Positions 1 through 11,284 of a stretch of DNA of 64,000 nucleotides are shown in pieces. Origin of the DNA: Hemerocallis citrina (taxonomy: Eukaryota > Streptophyta > Magnoliopsida > Asparagales > Asphodelaceae); assembly GCA_017893485.1 (NCBI GenBank), contig CM030358.1, forward strand, positions 150,177,368-150,241,367, read 5' to 3'. The notes beneath the pieces were generated by a model, which was not told the origin of the DNA, searched no databases, and worked only from the letters and a program-made list of their open reading frames with translations. The stretch's first letter is position 1. Each line of letters opens with the position of its first letter. A program made the position numbers and the translations under genes.

Positions 1-2714
1 CGCATATACACTGGAGAACGGCCTTCCATCCGCCTGACTATTCATGATCCTGGAGTCCACCGTTAAACCAATCATAGTACCGGATTTAATTAAGGCTCGC
101 CTCTACCGCAAACAACCACAGTTCAGGAGTCCACTCTCAAACTGGGTCTGTAGTCCCGGAGTCCACCGTCAGACTATATAGAGGCAACCCACTTACGTTT
201 TTCCAAGTTTTATTACATCTCCTCTTAGTACCTAATCCTTAAGTTTAAACATGAATAAATTATACCACCTAGAGTTAGCTTACCCTCCTACCGGTCTTAC
301 ACAAAATACCGAGAACGATAGCCCATACCGGCCTTTTCTCAAAAATCAATAATTATTTCCATTACTTTTGCCGGTACCTGGGTCTCACTAATCCTCTAGA
401 ATCAACATCTTTTCATGTTCAACATTATGGGTACGCATATCCTTATAGTTCATATTCCTAATTCCATGTATTCATAGCTTATTCAATTCTTTCACTCGTT
501 CTTATTTACCAATCATGAAGTATACACTTCTCAGTTAACAACATAACTATTTACTTAATAATTCATAATGTTCCTTTGATTAATAAAAATCCCTTTTCAT
601 ATTCATTTATACTTCAAGTATAATTCTTAATAAAAAAATATTTAGGATTTAGGACAACTGGAAATGACCTTAACTCATTGGTATTAAGAAAATCATATAA
701 TTTCCAACATTATTCCAAACATAGATCTATTAACTTCCTAGGAAACATAAATGAGTCTACTACAACTTTATAGTTAAAATTATTTACATTCATCCTCAAT
801 TACTCCATCTAATTTTATTTACAAAAAACAGTGGACTCACAATCCGAAAACTGCAGCTCAGGCTACTTGTAAAAATTATATAAAATTGTATACTTCATGA
901 AAATTTATGTCCTTTAAATCAAATTAAAGATATACAAGTCTACTATAACTTTGTAGTTATAAGTTTCCCCAAATATTAAGTCTATAACCCAGTAATCTTC
1001 GAAATATACAGTAAGGTCGAAATGTTATACTGCAGTTAAAATACTGTCATTGTTTGATCTTACAAAAATCATTATAAATTCAATTCTCCATGAATCTCCA
1101 TTAAATATTAATTTCTTAGACTTTATAGAAAGTTTAACGAGTCTACTACAATTTCTTAGTTATAAGTTTTCTCAAAATATTATGTTTATAGCCCAGTATT
1201 CTCCAAAATATACAGTAGGGTCGGAATGCTATACTGCAGTTAAAATACTGCCACTGTTTGATCTTACAAAAATCATTATAAGTTCAATTCTCCATGAAAT
1301 ATTAATTTCTTATACTTTGCAGAAATGTTAACGAGTCTGCTACAATTTTTTAGTTATAAGTTTTCTCAAAATACTACATTTACAGTTTTGAATTGATCAA
1401 AACCCGAAATGTGTACAAACTTCCAGCAAACAGCCAAACCAACCAGTCCTAAGTTCGGATTTTATTAAAATAGTAAACGACCTCTAAATCTTATAAAATT
1501 TTAAAGGGATGTTTCTGACACATACAAGATGCTCCTATAAAATTTTCAGCACTGGATTCCATCTAGTCTAATCGTTATAATTTTTAAAGTGCAATTAGAA
1601 CTCAAAAACAGAGCCTCAAGGAAGAGCTCCCACATCAATTATAGCATGATTTCACACATGTAATCAACTACAATTAGTCTAAATATCTAGCATGCATCAA
1701 CAATTCATCCATAGACTATCTATAATAATTTAGAAAGTAAGGAGACACCCACCTTAATTTGATGAAAATGCAATTAGAACTCCTAGAAGATTTGCTCCCA
1801 AGCTCCACACAAAGCCTAGCACTTCTCCTTCTAGCAAGCCAAAACCGAAAGCCCTCTTGTAAAGAAATCCTGAACTCTACCTTCTCTCTTCTATTTCTTT
1901 TGTTTCTTTTGATTTAGTGCATTAGTTCATACAACAGGAGGGGGTATTTATAGGTTTATTGTGTGGATGAGAAAGCTCCCACTACCCAAATAACTACTCA
2001 CTTTCCTCACGCACTCTCTCCCACTCTCCCTTCTATCTTTGTTTGGCCTACACTCAAGTGCACAAGCACATGCACGTGCACACAATGTGCACACACTCTT
2101 CTCTTTTATTTAATTAATTGTTATTTATTTAATAGTAGGTGTTTGTTACATGACAAGTGTAGGAAAGTGTACAAAAAGAAATATAAGATTTTATTTGGGG
2201 TTTCGTATTATATATATATTTTTTTCTAATGGGCTTAAATTAATCTTTTATGCCTATGAGTTTTAATTAAGAATGAATAATAAAATGAGGCAAAATAAAT
2301 AAGAGAAAATTTGTGCATAACTTAGGAAAATTTTTAGACCAAAATGTACAAAATTTTACGTGCAATGCACGTGAAAAATATAAAAATTAATTTGGGAAAA
2401 CAAAAATCGTCAAAATACAAAACATGTATCTTTAATAATGTTACGGGTATTTCACGTAACGTAATTGACACGTGCATCGATAACACGTGCAATGCGCGTA
2501 AAAACACAAATATTAAAATTTAATATTTGAGTTGGCTCAAATAGAATAAGAATGAATTTCGAGAAGACGAAAAATGTACAAATAGCCAAAATAAAAAATA
2601 TATATGATATTTATACTAAAATACGTTACAGATATTGCCTGTAACAATACAAAATACACGTGCGTAACACACGAGGAGCAAAATTGTCATAACTCAATTT
2701 TGCGGGGTGTTACA
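1..2714 (-). mobile_element. 3.2-kb-type chromovirus LTR, truncated by window edge
   Basis: The block ends with the LTR terminus GGGGTGTTACA at 2714. It aligns by eye with the LTR at 42333-45547 in the same orientation: 'gaggcaacccacttacgttt', 'catgaataa(g/a)ttat' and the G-box-like acgtgcaatgcacgtg stretch near the end are shared. Read on the minus strand, a TATA box lies at 1945-1952. It is either a solo LTR or the 5' LTR of a minus-strand element whose body lies left of the window, so the target duplication cannot be checked. Short ORFs inside it (1050-1331, 1963-2229) have no family resemblance and are not genes. Confidence 0.8.
1945..1952 (-). promoter_or_regulatory. LTR TATA box
   Basis: TATAAATA on the minus strand. 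It sits where the related LTRs at 44979-44987 and 61059-61067 also carry TATAAATAG, so it is the likely core promoter of this LTR. Confidence 0.55.
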
Positions 2715-4263
2715 CTTCACGTACTGGGCTTGAAATACAAATAACATGTAACCGACCATTAGGAATCTTGATTTGTTTTATATATTAGTCCAATGTGGTC
2801 CAACTGGAGTTCGAATCAAGTGATCTTGCAATCATGGTAGCAAGCGTGTCATCATCAACTATAGGCACCGCTATGAAATATTTTCCTTCTCATTTTTTAG
2901 CTACATACCGAGCCAAAATTTTAACACTTCATTCACCTCAATCTCAGTTAGTTAATTAATAGACATTCTCTACTTGTTCTTGCTTTGTGATATTACAATG
3001 AGCCCAAACTATTTCATGTTCAACACCTCTATAACAAGCTCCTAGGTTTGGGTCTCGAAGTATTTCTCCCCCATAATACAACCAAATAGAAATTTTGCAG
3101 TCCATACCTATACATGAAGAGACAAAATTATTGTTCATTATCCAATCATAAACATAACATAATTACACTAATCTTAAGGAAGCAAATATGAAATAGGAAC
3201 CCCTATGCGAATTCTTATGAATCAATTGTTCACAATACCTTAGCTATTTTCGTTAATATATATTCAAACTAGCAATAATGCAATTTCAATATCTTGGATA
3301 TTTAGCCTTTAACACACATTCAATTTATACCCAACATTCACATATATAACCCTCGAGAAACTAATAATCTCGCTATGAACCAATGTCAAATGTTATAAAA
3401 GATCAAAATAATAGAGTAGGGCATACCTGATATGAGGACCAATTTGGTAAAAGGGTGCCGGCGGCAGCAACAAGAGAGAGGTTGCGAAGAGGTGGAGGAG
3501 CTAAGGTTTTCAAAATTGAGCTAGGGTTTTAGGATTCTGGATTTTTTTTGGAGGTTGGAGATATGAAACAGTGAATGCTAGGATTTCGAGGGTTTTGGGG
3601 GATTCAGGGTTGGAGTTGGGGAAGAAGAAGAAACAGAAGTAAAATGAAGTGAAGAGTGAGAGAGAGTGAGAGAGAGAGAGGGAAGCCGACCTTTTATTAG
3701 TAAACGGGTCCCACCTGTGGCCGCTAGTGGGAATAGCAGCCACAGTATATTGATGTCGTTATTCCTACTAGCGACCTCAGTTTAGAATTTTTGTTTGATT
3801 TTTGTCCAAAGAGAAATAGCTCTCTAGAATAAGCTAAGTGTTTCAATATGATTAAGACAATGTCGTTATTCCCATCAGCGACTTCACATAGACTTTAGCC
3901 ACGGATGAGAATAGCGGCAACAAACAAAAATTTCAAAAAAATAATTATATGAGTGTCTGCTATTTTCATTAGCTGACTTCTAAATGAATATGTCACGAAT
4001 GGGGATAGCGATCACTACTGACGTGGCATCGAAATAGCTCAAACATGAAAATAATTTGGGAACTATCTTACTTTTTGCAAATAGTTTTAAAAAGTGGCTT
4101 AGTACAATAAAAAAAATCATGAGTGAGATATATGAAATTTAAACATTTTTTAGTGACTATCGTGGGAAAACCCCTTTTAAAAAAGATTAGAAACTTTAAG
4201 CAACTTATATTTTGTAACGAAGAGAGTATTAACGATCATATACTTTGGTCCTCTCTTATGTAA
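2715..4263. other. Intergenic; possible CACTA-type remnant at 3420-4150
   Basis: No supportable gene. From 3440 to 3680 there is purine-rich DNA, and from 3715 to 4015 a degenerate motif recurs in both orientations: 'gccgctagtgggaatagc' near 3720, 'gtcgttattcctactagcga' near 3756, 'gtcgttattcccatcagcga' near 3863 and further worn copies to 4015. Clustered subterminal inverted motifs of this kind are typical of CACTA (En/Spm) ends, but I could not find both CACTA termini or a 3-bp duplication. The ORF at 3510-3743 runs across this repeat and is not convincing. Confidence 0.35.
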
Positions 4264-4995
4264 GAGCATCCACAGTCGTTTGCTATATATGCCATTTTTC
4301 CATATTATAGCAAACGAAATAGCAAACCACCCCTGCAGTCGTTTCTCATTTATCCATTTTTTAGCAAACGTTCTATTCTCATTTCTCAAATATGAGAAAC
4401 GAAATGTGCTTTCTCAAATTATAAAAGACGGGGTATGATTCCCCGTCTCTCTGATTTAATAATTATTTAATCGATTCGGACGGAACAACATATACCGTCT
4501 CAATAATTTTAATTTTTTTTTTTTAAATGGTCGGACGGGGATACATACCTCGGACGGGGTATGATACCCCGTCGCGCACCTTAAAAAAATATTTTTTTTT
4601 TTAGTTTACCCTCAGACGGTGAATGATACCCCGTCCGGGGTATCAAACCCCGTCCGTGAGGGAGGAATGCATTTAATGCTTCAAGGAATGCATTTAATGC
4701 TTCATGGGTTAATTAATACAGATTGGTTAGTTTTTAGGTTTAATTAGTTAATTAATTAGGTTTAGTAAATATTATAATATTTAATTTAGTTAATTAATAT
4801 AGTTTAATAGTTAATAAGTAATTAATCTTTTTTTAATTACTTGTAAACGATGAGACGGTATATGATACCCCGTCGCTCGTTTTTTTCTAAAAAATGAGAA
4901 ACAATATAGCAAATGACGACTGCAGCGATCGATGACATTTGCTATTACTGTAGTTGCCATTTTATAGCAAATGAGAAAAACGACTGTGGATGCTC
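4264..4995 (+). mobile_element. MITE 1, Tourist/PIF-Harbinger-like
   Basis: Terminal inverted repeats GAGCATCCACAGTCGTTT (left) and its complement AAACGACTGTGGATGCTC (right) are perfect, and the 732-bp unit is flanked by TAA at 4261-4263 and 4996-4998. A 3-bp TWA target duplication is the mark of PIF/Harbinger. There is no coding capacity. The interior carries several copies of a GACGG..ATGAT..CCGTC palindrome (near 4427-4447, 4550-4575 and 4615-4660). It is an inverted, closely related copy of the MITE at 7327-8072. Confidence 0.9.
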
Positions 4996-5275
4996 TAACT
5001 ACACTAACTTTTCTTTATTATGCATCACTCAATCAAACTAAGATAAATTAAACACAGCTTGTGTTTTAGATGAAAATTTTTAATCTACCCATTTAGGTTT
5101 GGAAAAGTTTCTGTTGATGCATATTTAGATTTAGGGTTTAGGTTTGGGGAGGTGTTGAGTCAAGAGGAATAGTAGCTAGCAATAAATTAGAATTAGATGA
5201 GCAAGTAGAATTATGGAAAGAAAAAAAAAAAGAGCAAGTCGAAATAAAAAATTGTACACTTACTACTCTCAGAGA

Positions 5276-6168
5276 CTGTTCTTTTTTTTGGCTCTTATAA
5301 GAGGTGACCTCTTATAAGAGATTTACCGTAAGAGCCTCTTGTAAGAGCCTCTTTTTGAGGTGTTCTTTTATATAAAAATAACCTCTTATAAGTACCTTTT
5401 ATAAGAGATTTTTGTTCTTTTTTCACCTCTTACAAGAGCCTTTTCTTTAATTTTAGACATTTTTGCCCTTACTATATAATTTCTCTATTTATACCAACAT
5501 TTATGCTAGTTATTTTTACAGCATAAATTCTATGCAGAAGATTTCTACACATAACTGGCTGTTTCACTTGGCTCTAACAGAACAATCAATTTCGCTAACA
5601 ACTGGGGTCGTTTCTCTTGGGACATGATTAGTTGCTTCACCTGCAGATAATGGGAATAGTGTTCACAAATGCTAAGGCCACAAACTTGAAATCGAAAAAT
5701 AATGGTTACAAGTTTCAGTGAGCAACAAGATTCAATAGATAATGGTATTAGCCATCTAGAAAGTAGATAAATCCGGATACAGTTTAATCAATCTTCGATG
5801 GCAAACAATTATTAATTACAATTCTTTACAAGTTTTCTAATATAACTATTCAAATTCAATTTAGAACTTCAACATTTGTGGATTTAACAGATTAAATCTA
5901 GCAATCCAGTATATAACAGATTAATTTTCAATAAGGTGCTGTGGGAAAGAAATCTGGGTATCATTAATTTAGGGGTAATGTAGTCATTTTAAGTTATAGA
6001 AGACTTTTAAGATTTTGAAAGAGGCTAGTAGAAGCCATTTAGGTTTAGAAGCAATTTTGGGTAAAATCTCTTATAAGAGGTAAAAAAAGAACACTAAAAA
6101 AACTCTTGTAAGAGAGGGACCACCTCTTACAAGAGGTAAATCTCTTATAAGAGGAGAAAAAGAACACT
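5276..6168. mobile_element. MITE with CTCTTATAAGAG-rich inverted ends
   Basis: The left end (GTTCTTTTTTTTGGCTC at 5278) and right end (GAGAAAAAGAAC, ending about 6165) are inverted. Both ends are packed with the perfect 12-bp palindrome CTCTTATAAGAG and variants, followed by 'atttac' on the left and 'gtaaat' on the right. The interior is AT-rich and non-coding. The exact ends and target duplication are not clear (flanks 'gagact' and 'actacc'), so the superfamily is not assigned. Confidence 0.65.
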
Positions 6169-6277
6169 ACCTTAATATATGCAAAGAAGAAAGAGTATAG
6201 GATATGCATAATATTAGTCTAGTATCGAGATTCGAGAGACAAGTTGAGATAAGTTTTGAAAGTCTTGACAATCTCTA

Positions 6278-6557
6278 TCTCTACTATTATAATGGGAGAA
6301 GGGGTTAATGTCATTTGTCATCGACTGTCATTTTGTCAACACGTGCAACGCACGTGTTGGTTTTTTTTTAATCCTTTTCATTCCCCCTCCTCATTTTTCA
6401 ACGTGCAACGCACATGTATAGTACTAGATTTTTTGGGGTCCTTTTCATTCCCCTCCTCATTTTCCACACGTGCGAAAAAAATACGTGCAACACACGTGTT
6501 GGTGGGTTTTCTTTTTCTTTTTCCTTCTTCCTCCACGTGCATCGCGCATGATACTAG
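6278..6557 (+). mobile_element. Non-autonomous Helitron H1 with stacked 3' hairpins
   Basis: It starts with TCTCTACTATTATAATGGGA after an A and ends CTAG followed by T, matching Helitron insertion between A and T. The 3' portion contains several hairpins of the type CACGTGCAACGCACGTG (6340-6356, about 6400-6417, about 6466-6500, about 6534-6549). An internal CTAG lies at 6424-6427. At 280 bp it cannot encode RepHel. The overlapping ORFs on both strands are artefacts of the low-complexity hairpin region. Confidence 0.75.
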
Positions 6558-6841
6558 TGAAAGATAACCTGCAGGGAAAAAATAGTCAATCTTGGCGGCC
6601 AGCAAAAAAAACTCTGTATGTACACACGGGACGTCACAAAACTCCAAACAATTAAAGCTACGAAAGCACCCATTCGTGGTATCCTCCTTGGACAAAGTAA
6701 CAAACTAATTAAAATGATAATTGTATCATCTCTCAAAACTAAAATGAAAAAGAGAGAAGAAAAATAAAGCCTCTAATTAATACTTTCACTTTAGGAACTT
6801 CTTAAGGTCGACCATCCTTCCTTTTAGTTTTCTGCGTCGTA

Positions 6842-6985
6842 TCTCTACTACTATAATGGGAGAAGACCTTAGTCTAATTTATCCTTAACCCAACCCGTGC
6901 AACGCACGTGCTGGTAGATTTTTTTTTCTTTGCCCTTTTCATTCTCCTAATTTTCTCCACGTGCACAGCACGTGTATAATACTAG
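6842..6985 (+). mobile_element. Tiny Helitron H2
   Basis: A 144-bp unit with 5' TCTCTACTACTATAATGGGA after an A, and 3' hairpin CACGTGCACAGCACGTG followed by 'tataatactag' before T. A second GTGCAACGCAC hairpin lies inside. It is non-coding and has a mirror copy at 10900-11041. Confidence 0.75.
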
Positions 6986-7326
6986 TAAGAAATAATGAGC
7001 TCAGTAGGGTCAATTGGTCATTAACAAATCATATTAACCTCTCTAGTTGGGAATTTCAAATTCAAGGAGACTAATTATACCAGGCACACTCTTTGAATGC
7101 GACGAATAATAATGCTCCGAGACCCTTAACTCTGATCAAAGAGCATAAAAATTTTGAGGGTCCAAAATGTTATCTACTGGTTAATTGAGTAATGCATAAA
7201 AATCCAGTAATAATGATTAAAAAATCCACTCTCTCTCTCCCTCTCCTCTCTTCCTTCACCTTCGTCTTCCCTGCTCTCTCTCTCTCTTCAAACAGTAACT
7301 ACCAGGAATGCCATCTTCTCCTGTTA
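6986..7326. other. Ancient lipase-upstream sequence inside the duplicated arm
   Basis: No gene. 'gagctca', 'aacaaatcatat', 'taacctctctagttgg' and 'ttataccag' recur in the same order at 35533-35670, just upstream of the lipase pseudogene. This stretch therefore probably belongs to the original 5' flank of the lipase tandem pair. It is followed by a CT-rich microsatellite at about 7225-7290. Confidence 0.55.
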
Positions 7327-8072
7327 GAGCATCCACAGTCGTTTTTCTCATTTGCTATAAAATGGCAGCTACAGTAATAGCAAATGTCATCGATCGCTGC
7401 AGTCGTCATTTGCTATATTGTTTCTCATTTTTTAGAAAAAAGCGAGCGACGGGTATCATATACCGTCCCATTCGTTTACAATAAATTAAAAAAAAATTAA
7501 TTACTTATTAACTATTAAACTATATTAATTAACTAAATTAAATATTATAATATTTACTAAACCTAATTAATTAACTAATTATAATTAAAAACTACTCTAA
7601 ACCTACCCATCTGTCACAATTAACCCATCTGAAGCATTAAATGCAATCCTTGAAGCATTAAATGAGGACCTCTGTCACGGACGGGGTTTGATACCCCGGA
7701 CGGGGTATCATTCCCCGTCTGAGGGTAAACTTAAAAAAAAAAAAAAAATTTTAAGGTGCGCGACGGGGTATCATACCCCGTCCGAGGTATGTATCCCCGT
7801 CCGACCATTTAAAAAAAAATAAAATAAAATTATTGAGACGGTATATGTTGTTTTGTCCGAATCGATTAATTAATTATTAAATCAGAGAGACGGGGAATCA
7901 TACCCCGTCTTTTATAATTTGAGAAAGCACATTTCGTTTCTCATATTTGAGAAATGAGAATAGAACGTTTGCTAAAAAATGGATAAATGAGAAACGACTG
8001 CAGGGGTGGTTTGCTATTTTGTTTGCTATAATATGCCAAAATGGCATATATAGCAAACGACTGTGGATGCTC
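7327..8072 (-). mobile_element. MITE 2, Tourist/PIF-Harbinger-like
   Basis: 746 bp with terminal inverted repeats GAGCATCCACAGTCGTTT / AAACGACTGTGGATGCTC, flanked by TTA at 7324-7326 and 8073-8075. It is the inverted relative of MITE 1. The unoccupied target survives in the right arm at about 10545-10560 (one TAA between 'acaagta' and 'caggagaag'), so the insertion happened after the inverted duplication. No coding capacity. Confidence 0.92.
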
Positions 8073-8363
8073 TTATACTTGTTTGGATGCATGTAAGAAG
8101 TAAATTTTTAAAACTTATTTGCTTTTTTTAAAATTGAATATTTGGAAACCCCTGTTCCATGTTTGGTTGTAAATTAGTAATAATACTCCGTCTTTGTATA
8201 ACAACATTTGTAATAAAGCAATGAAAATGGAGTAAAAATTAATAAAATAATCAAACTTAGATCCACCCATAGAACAAATCCTTAATCTAACCGGATGGAA
8301 ACGATGGAGGTGAGATAAATAAATATTTTAGTTGTTATAGTACACTTGCAGCGTAATTTGAGC

Positions 8364-8944
8364 CGTTGTATTACATTCCGTCTATGGTTGTTTTTAAAAT
8401 TAAAAAAAAAAAAAAAAAAAAAAATTAGTCAACAAACGGCGAATAATGAACCGTCCGAGGTGATTGACGGTGTAAATTTTCCCGTCTATGGATTTTTTTT
8501 TTAAAAAAAATAGTAAACAGACGACCTATAATGAACCGTCCGAGGTGATTGACGGTGTAAAATTTCCCGTCTTTGGATTTTTTTTTTTAAAAAAAAAAAA
8601 TTTAGTCAACGGACGACCTATTATACACCGTCCTATGAGATTGACGGGAGGTTATATTCCGTCTTTGGGTTTTTTATAAAAAAAAAAAAAAATTAATACA
8701 AAGTCAACGAACGGCCAAGTATAAACCGTCCGAGGAGATTGACGGGACATTATATCCCGTCGTTGCATATTTTTGAAAAGAAAAAAAAAAATTCGAAGCA
8801 GACGAATGATAATCTTCCGTCTTTTAAAGAAAAACAAACGACGAATCGAATATAGCTTTGAACGACTGCAGCAATATTCTTTTTTTCCTATTTCTAAATT
8901 GCTATTTACCCAAAATTTGACAAGAACGACTACAGTTACTGTTA
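8364..8944. repeat. About five tandem units of 85-100 bp, MITE-derived
   Basis: Each unit runs 'ccgtct(t/a)tgg', an A/T homopolymer tract, 'agtcaac(g)gacg', 'accgtccgaggtgattgacgg' or variants; units begin near 8378, 8479, 8567, 8658 and 8757. The last part (8860-8940) has 'cgactgcagcaatattc' and 'cgactacagttactg', resembling the termini of MITEs 1 and 2, so the block is probably an expanded, decayed member of that group. The ORFs on both strands (8488-9116) follow the repeats and are not genes. Confidence 0.6.
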
Positions 8945-9070
8945 TATGGCTTGTTTGGATGCATGTAAGAAGTAAATTTTTAAAACTTATTGGTTTTTTT
9001 GAAAATTGGAATATTTGGAAACCCCTGTTCCATGTTTGGTTGTAAATTAGTAATAATACTCCGTCTTTGT

Positions 9071-9503
9071 TTTTTTTTGATGAAACGGATAGAGTCCAAG
9101 GACTCCAACCATGCATTAATAATCATGATAATTACAATAGGGAGGTTTTACAAGATGTAAAACAATCAAAAACGACTAATGATGCCAGGAAATACATCAG
9201 GAGCACCCAGCTGGAGGAGAACAAACTTGAAAAAACGACTAATGATAACAACATAAATATCAGAGGATAGACCAAGCCGACCCAGACCGAACTTTAACAA
9301 CGCCAGCCAAAATAGGAATGCCCGAACTAAAGTTCCATCATGTACTTAGGCTTATCTCTTTTCTCTTGAAATTTTTGGTTGCAGGATTAAAGGGTAGGAT
9401 CACCTACCCTTATAATGCTTTTGACATCATGTTCATAGTCTTTTTGGGCAGGCGTGACTTTTGTTCTGATTTTCTGGAAGATCTGATCACTTTTGGGACT
9501 GCC
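9071..9503 (-). mobile_element. 5'-truncated L1-type LINE, 3' end only
   Basis: On the minus strand it ends '..ctctatccgtttcatcaaaaaaaa', close to the 3' end of the LINE at 26140-28681 ('ctctatccgattcatcaaaaaa'); both also share 'gttttac(a/c)tcttgtaaaacc'. CTTTGT at 9065-9070 and 9504-9509 is the target duplication. The empty site is visible in the sister copies near 8190 and 10435. No ORF of note. Confidence 0.85.
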
Positions 9504-9917
9504 CTTTGTATAACAACATTTGTAATAAAGCAATGAAAAAGGAGTAAAAATTAATAAAATAATCAAACTTAGATCCACCCATAGAACAAATCCTTAATCT
9601 AACCGGATGGAAACGATGGAGGTGAGATAAATAAATATTTTAGTTGCTTGCAGCGTGATTTGAGCTTTTTTGAGAGGAAACAAAATCACCCAAAAGTCAA
9701 GGGCACGTCCCAATAGGAAGTAAGTGGATTCTCTCTTACTTCCAACCAAAATGTGAATTTGCCAAAACGGGAAACAAATCTAGAGGTGGAAAATCGCCCC
9801 CGACAGTATGAACTGGACCGCACCGCATTCTAGAGACCACCGACACGTGAGAGTTCCATATCCACTGGAACCTGCATGACCCGCCTCCCCAATTTAATAA
9901 ATTATTATTATTCCCCT

Positions 9918-10064
9918 TCTATATAAAGGCCCAGGTCGAGTTCCAAGCCGCCTCATTCTTGCTCTGTCTGTCACTCTTGATTCTCACAAGGTATCAGCAG
10001 GTCGAGTTCCAAGCCTCCTCATTCTTGCTCTGTCTGTCACTCTTGATTCTCACAAGGTATCAGC
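9918..10064 (+). repeat. TATA box plus 66-bp tandem duplication, LTR-end-like
   Basis: 'tatataaa' at 9920-9927 is followed by two direct 66-bp copies (9933-9998 and 9999-10064) containing 'gctctgtctgtcactcttga' and ending 'ttctcacaaggtatcagca'. The last part resembles an LTR end plus a primer site of the TGGTATCAGAG type, but no matching LTR was found in the window. It lies in the spacer between the arms of the inverted duplication. Confidence 0.4.
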
Positions 10065-10899
10065 ATTCGATTGGTATATGTTTGTTACCAAGAAAAAAGG
10101 GAATAATAAATGAAGAGATTATTTGCATGTAAATGAAGAGAAAGACAAGAAAAAAGGGGGATTTTGGCAAATTCACAGTTTGGTTGGAAGTAAGTGCTAA
10201 TCCACTTACTTCCTATTGGGACGTGTCCTTGAATTTTGGGTGATTTTGTTTCCTCTCAAAAAAGCTCAAATTACGCTGCAAGTGTACTATAACAACTAAA
10301 ATATTTATTTATCTCACCTCCATCGTTTCCATCCGGTTAGATTAAGGATTTGTTCTATGGGTGGATCTAAGTTTGATTATTTTATTAATTTTTACTCCTT
10401 TTTCATTGCTTTATTACAAATGTTGTTATACAAAGACGGAGTATTATTACTAATTTACAACCAAACATGGAACAGGGGTTTCCAAATATTCAATTTTAAA
10501 AAAAGCAAATAAGTTTTAAAAATTTACTTCTTACATGCATCCAAACAAGTATAACAGGAGAAGATGGCATTCCTGGTAGTTACTGTTTGAAGAGAGAGAG
10601 AGAGAGCAGGGAAGACGAAGGTGAAGGAAGAGAGGAGAGAGAGAGAGAGAGAGAGAGTGGATTTTTAATCATTATTACTGGATTTTTATGCATTACTCAA
10701 TTAACCAGTAGATAACATTTTGGACCCTCAAAATTTTTATGCTCTTTGATCAGAGTTAAGGGTCTCGGAGCATTATTATTCGTCGCATTCAAAGAGTGTG
10801 CCTGGTATAATTAGTCTCCCTGAATTTGAAATTCCCAACTAGAGAGGTTAATATGATTTGTTAATGACCAATTGACCCTACTGAGCTCATTATTTCTTA

Positions 10900-11041
10900 C
10901 TAGTATTATACACGTGCTGTGCACGTGGAGAAAATTAGGAGAATGAAAAGGACAAAAAAAAAAATCTACCAGCACGTGCGTTGCACGGGTTGGGTTAAGG
11001 ATAAATTAGACTAAGGTCTTCTCCCATTATAGTAGTAGAGA
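10900..11041 (-). mobile_element. Helitron H2, inverted copy
   Basis: The reverse complement starts TCTCTACTACTATAATGGGA and ends with hairpin GTGCACAGCACGTG and CTAG (10900-10903). 142 bp, non-coding; pairs with 6842-6985. Confidence 0.75.
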
Positions 11042-11284
11042 TACGACGCAGAAAACTAAAAGGAAGGATGGTCGACCTTAAGAAGTTCCTAAAGTGAAAG
11101 TATTAATTAGAGGCTTTATTTTTCTTCTCTCTTTTTCATTTTAGTTTTGAGAGATGATACAATTATCATTTTAATTAGTCTGTTACTTTGTCCAAGGAGG
11201 ATACCACGAATGGGTGCTTTCGTAGCTTTAATTGTTTGGAGTTTTGTGACGTCCCGTGTGTACATACAGAGTTTTTTTGCTGGT

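Larger units (their letters stand above)
6278..9770 (+). repeat. Left arm of a large inverted duplication
   Basis: Read forward, this arm matches the reverse complement of 10150-11557 piece by piece: Helitron H1, the 'aactccaaacaattaaagc' segment, Helitron H2, the 'gagctcagtagggtcaattg' segment, the 'atgccatcttctcctgtta' site and the 'ggatgcatgtaagaag' segment. The left arm is expanded by MITE 2 (7327-8072), a tandem-repeat block (8364-8944), a second direct copy of the distal segment (8945-9770) and a LINE fragment (9071-9503), none of which is in the right arm. Confidence 0.8.

Noticed and set aside
3510..3743. 77-residue minus-strand ORF
   Set aside because: Rich in Ser/Phe from a GA-repeat and the possible CACTA subterminal motif; no recognisable domain.
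6378..6736. Overlapping 60-105 residue ORFs on both strands, repeated at 11147-11570
   Set aside because: They cover Helitron hairpins and the mirrored copy; no family resemblance, and both copies carry the same shadow frames.
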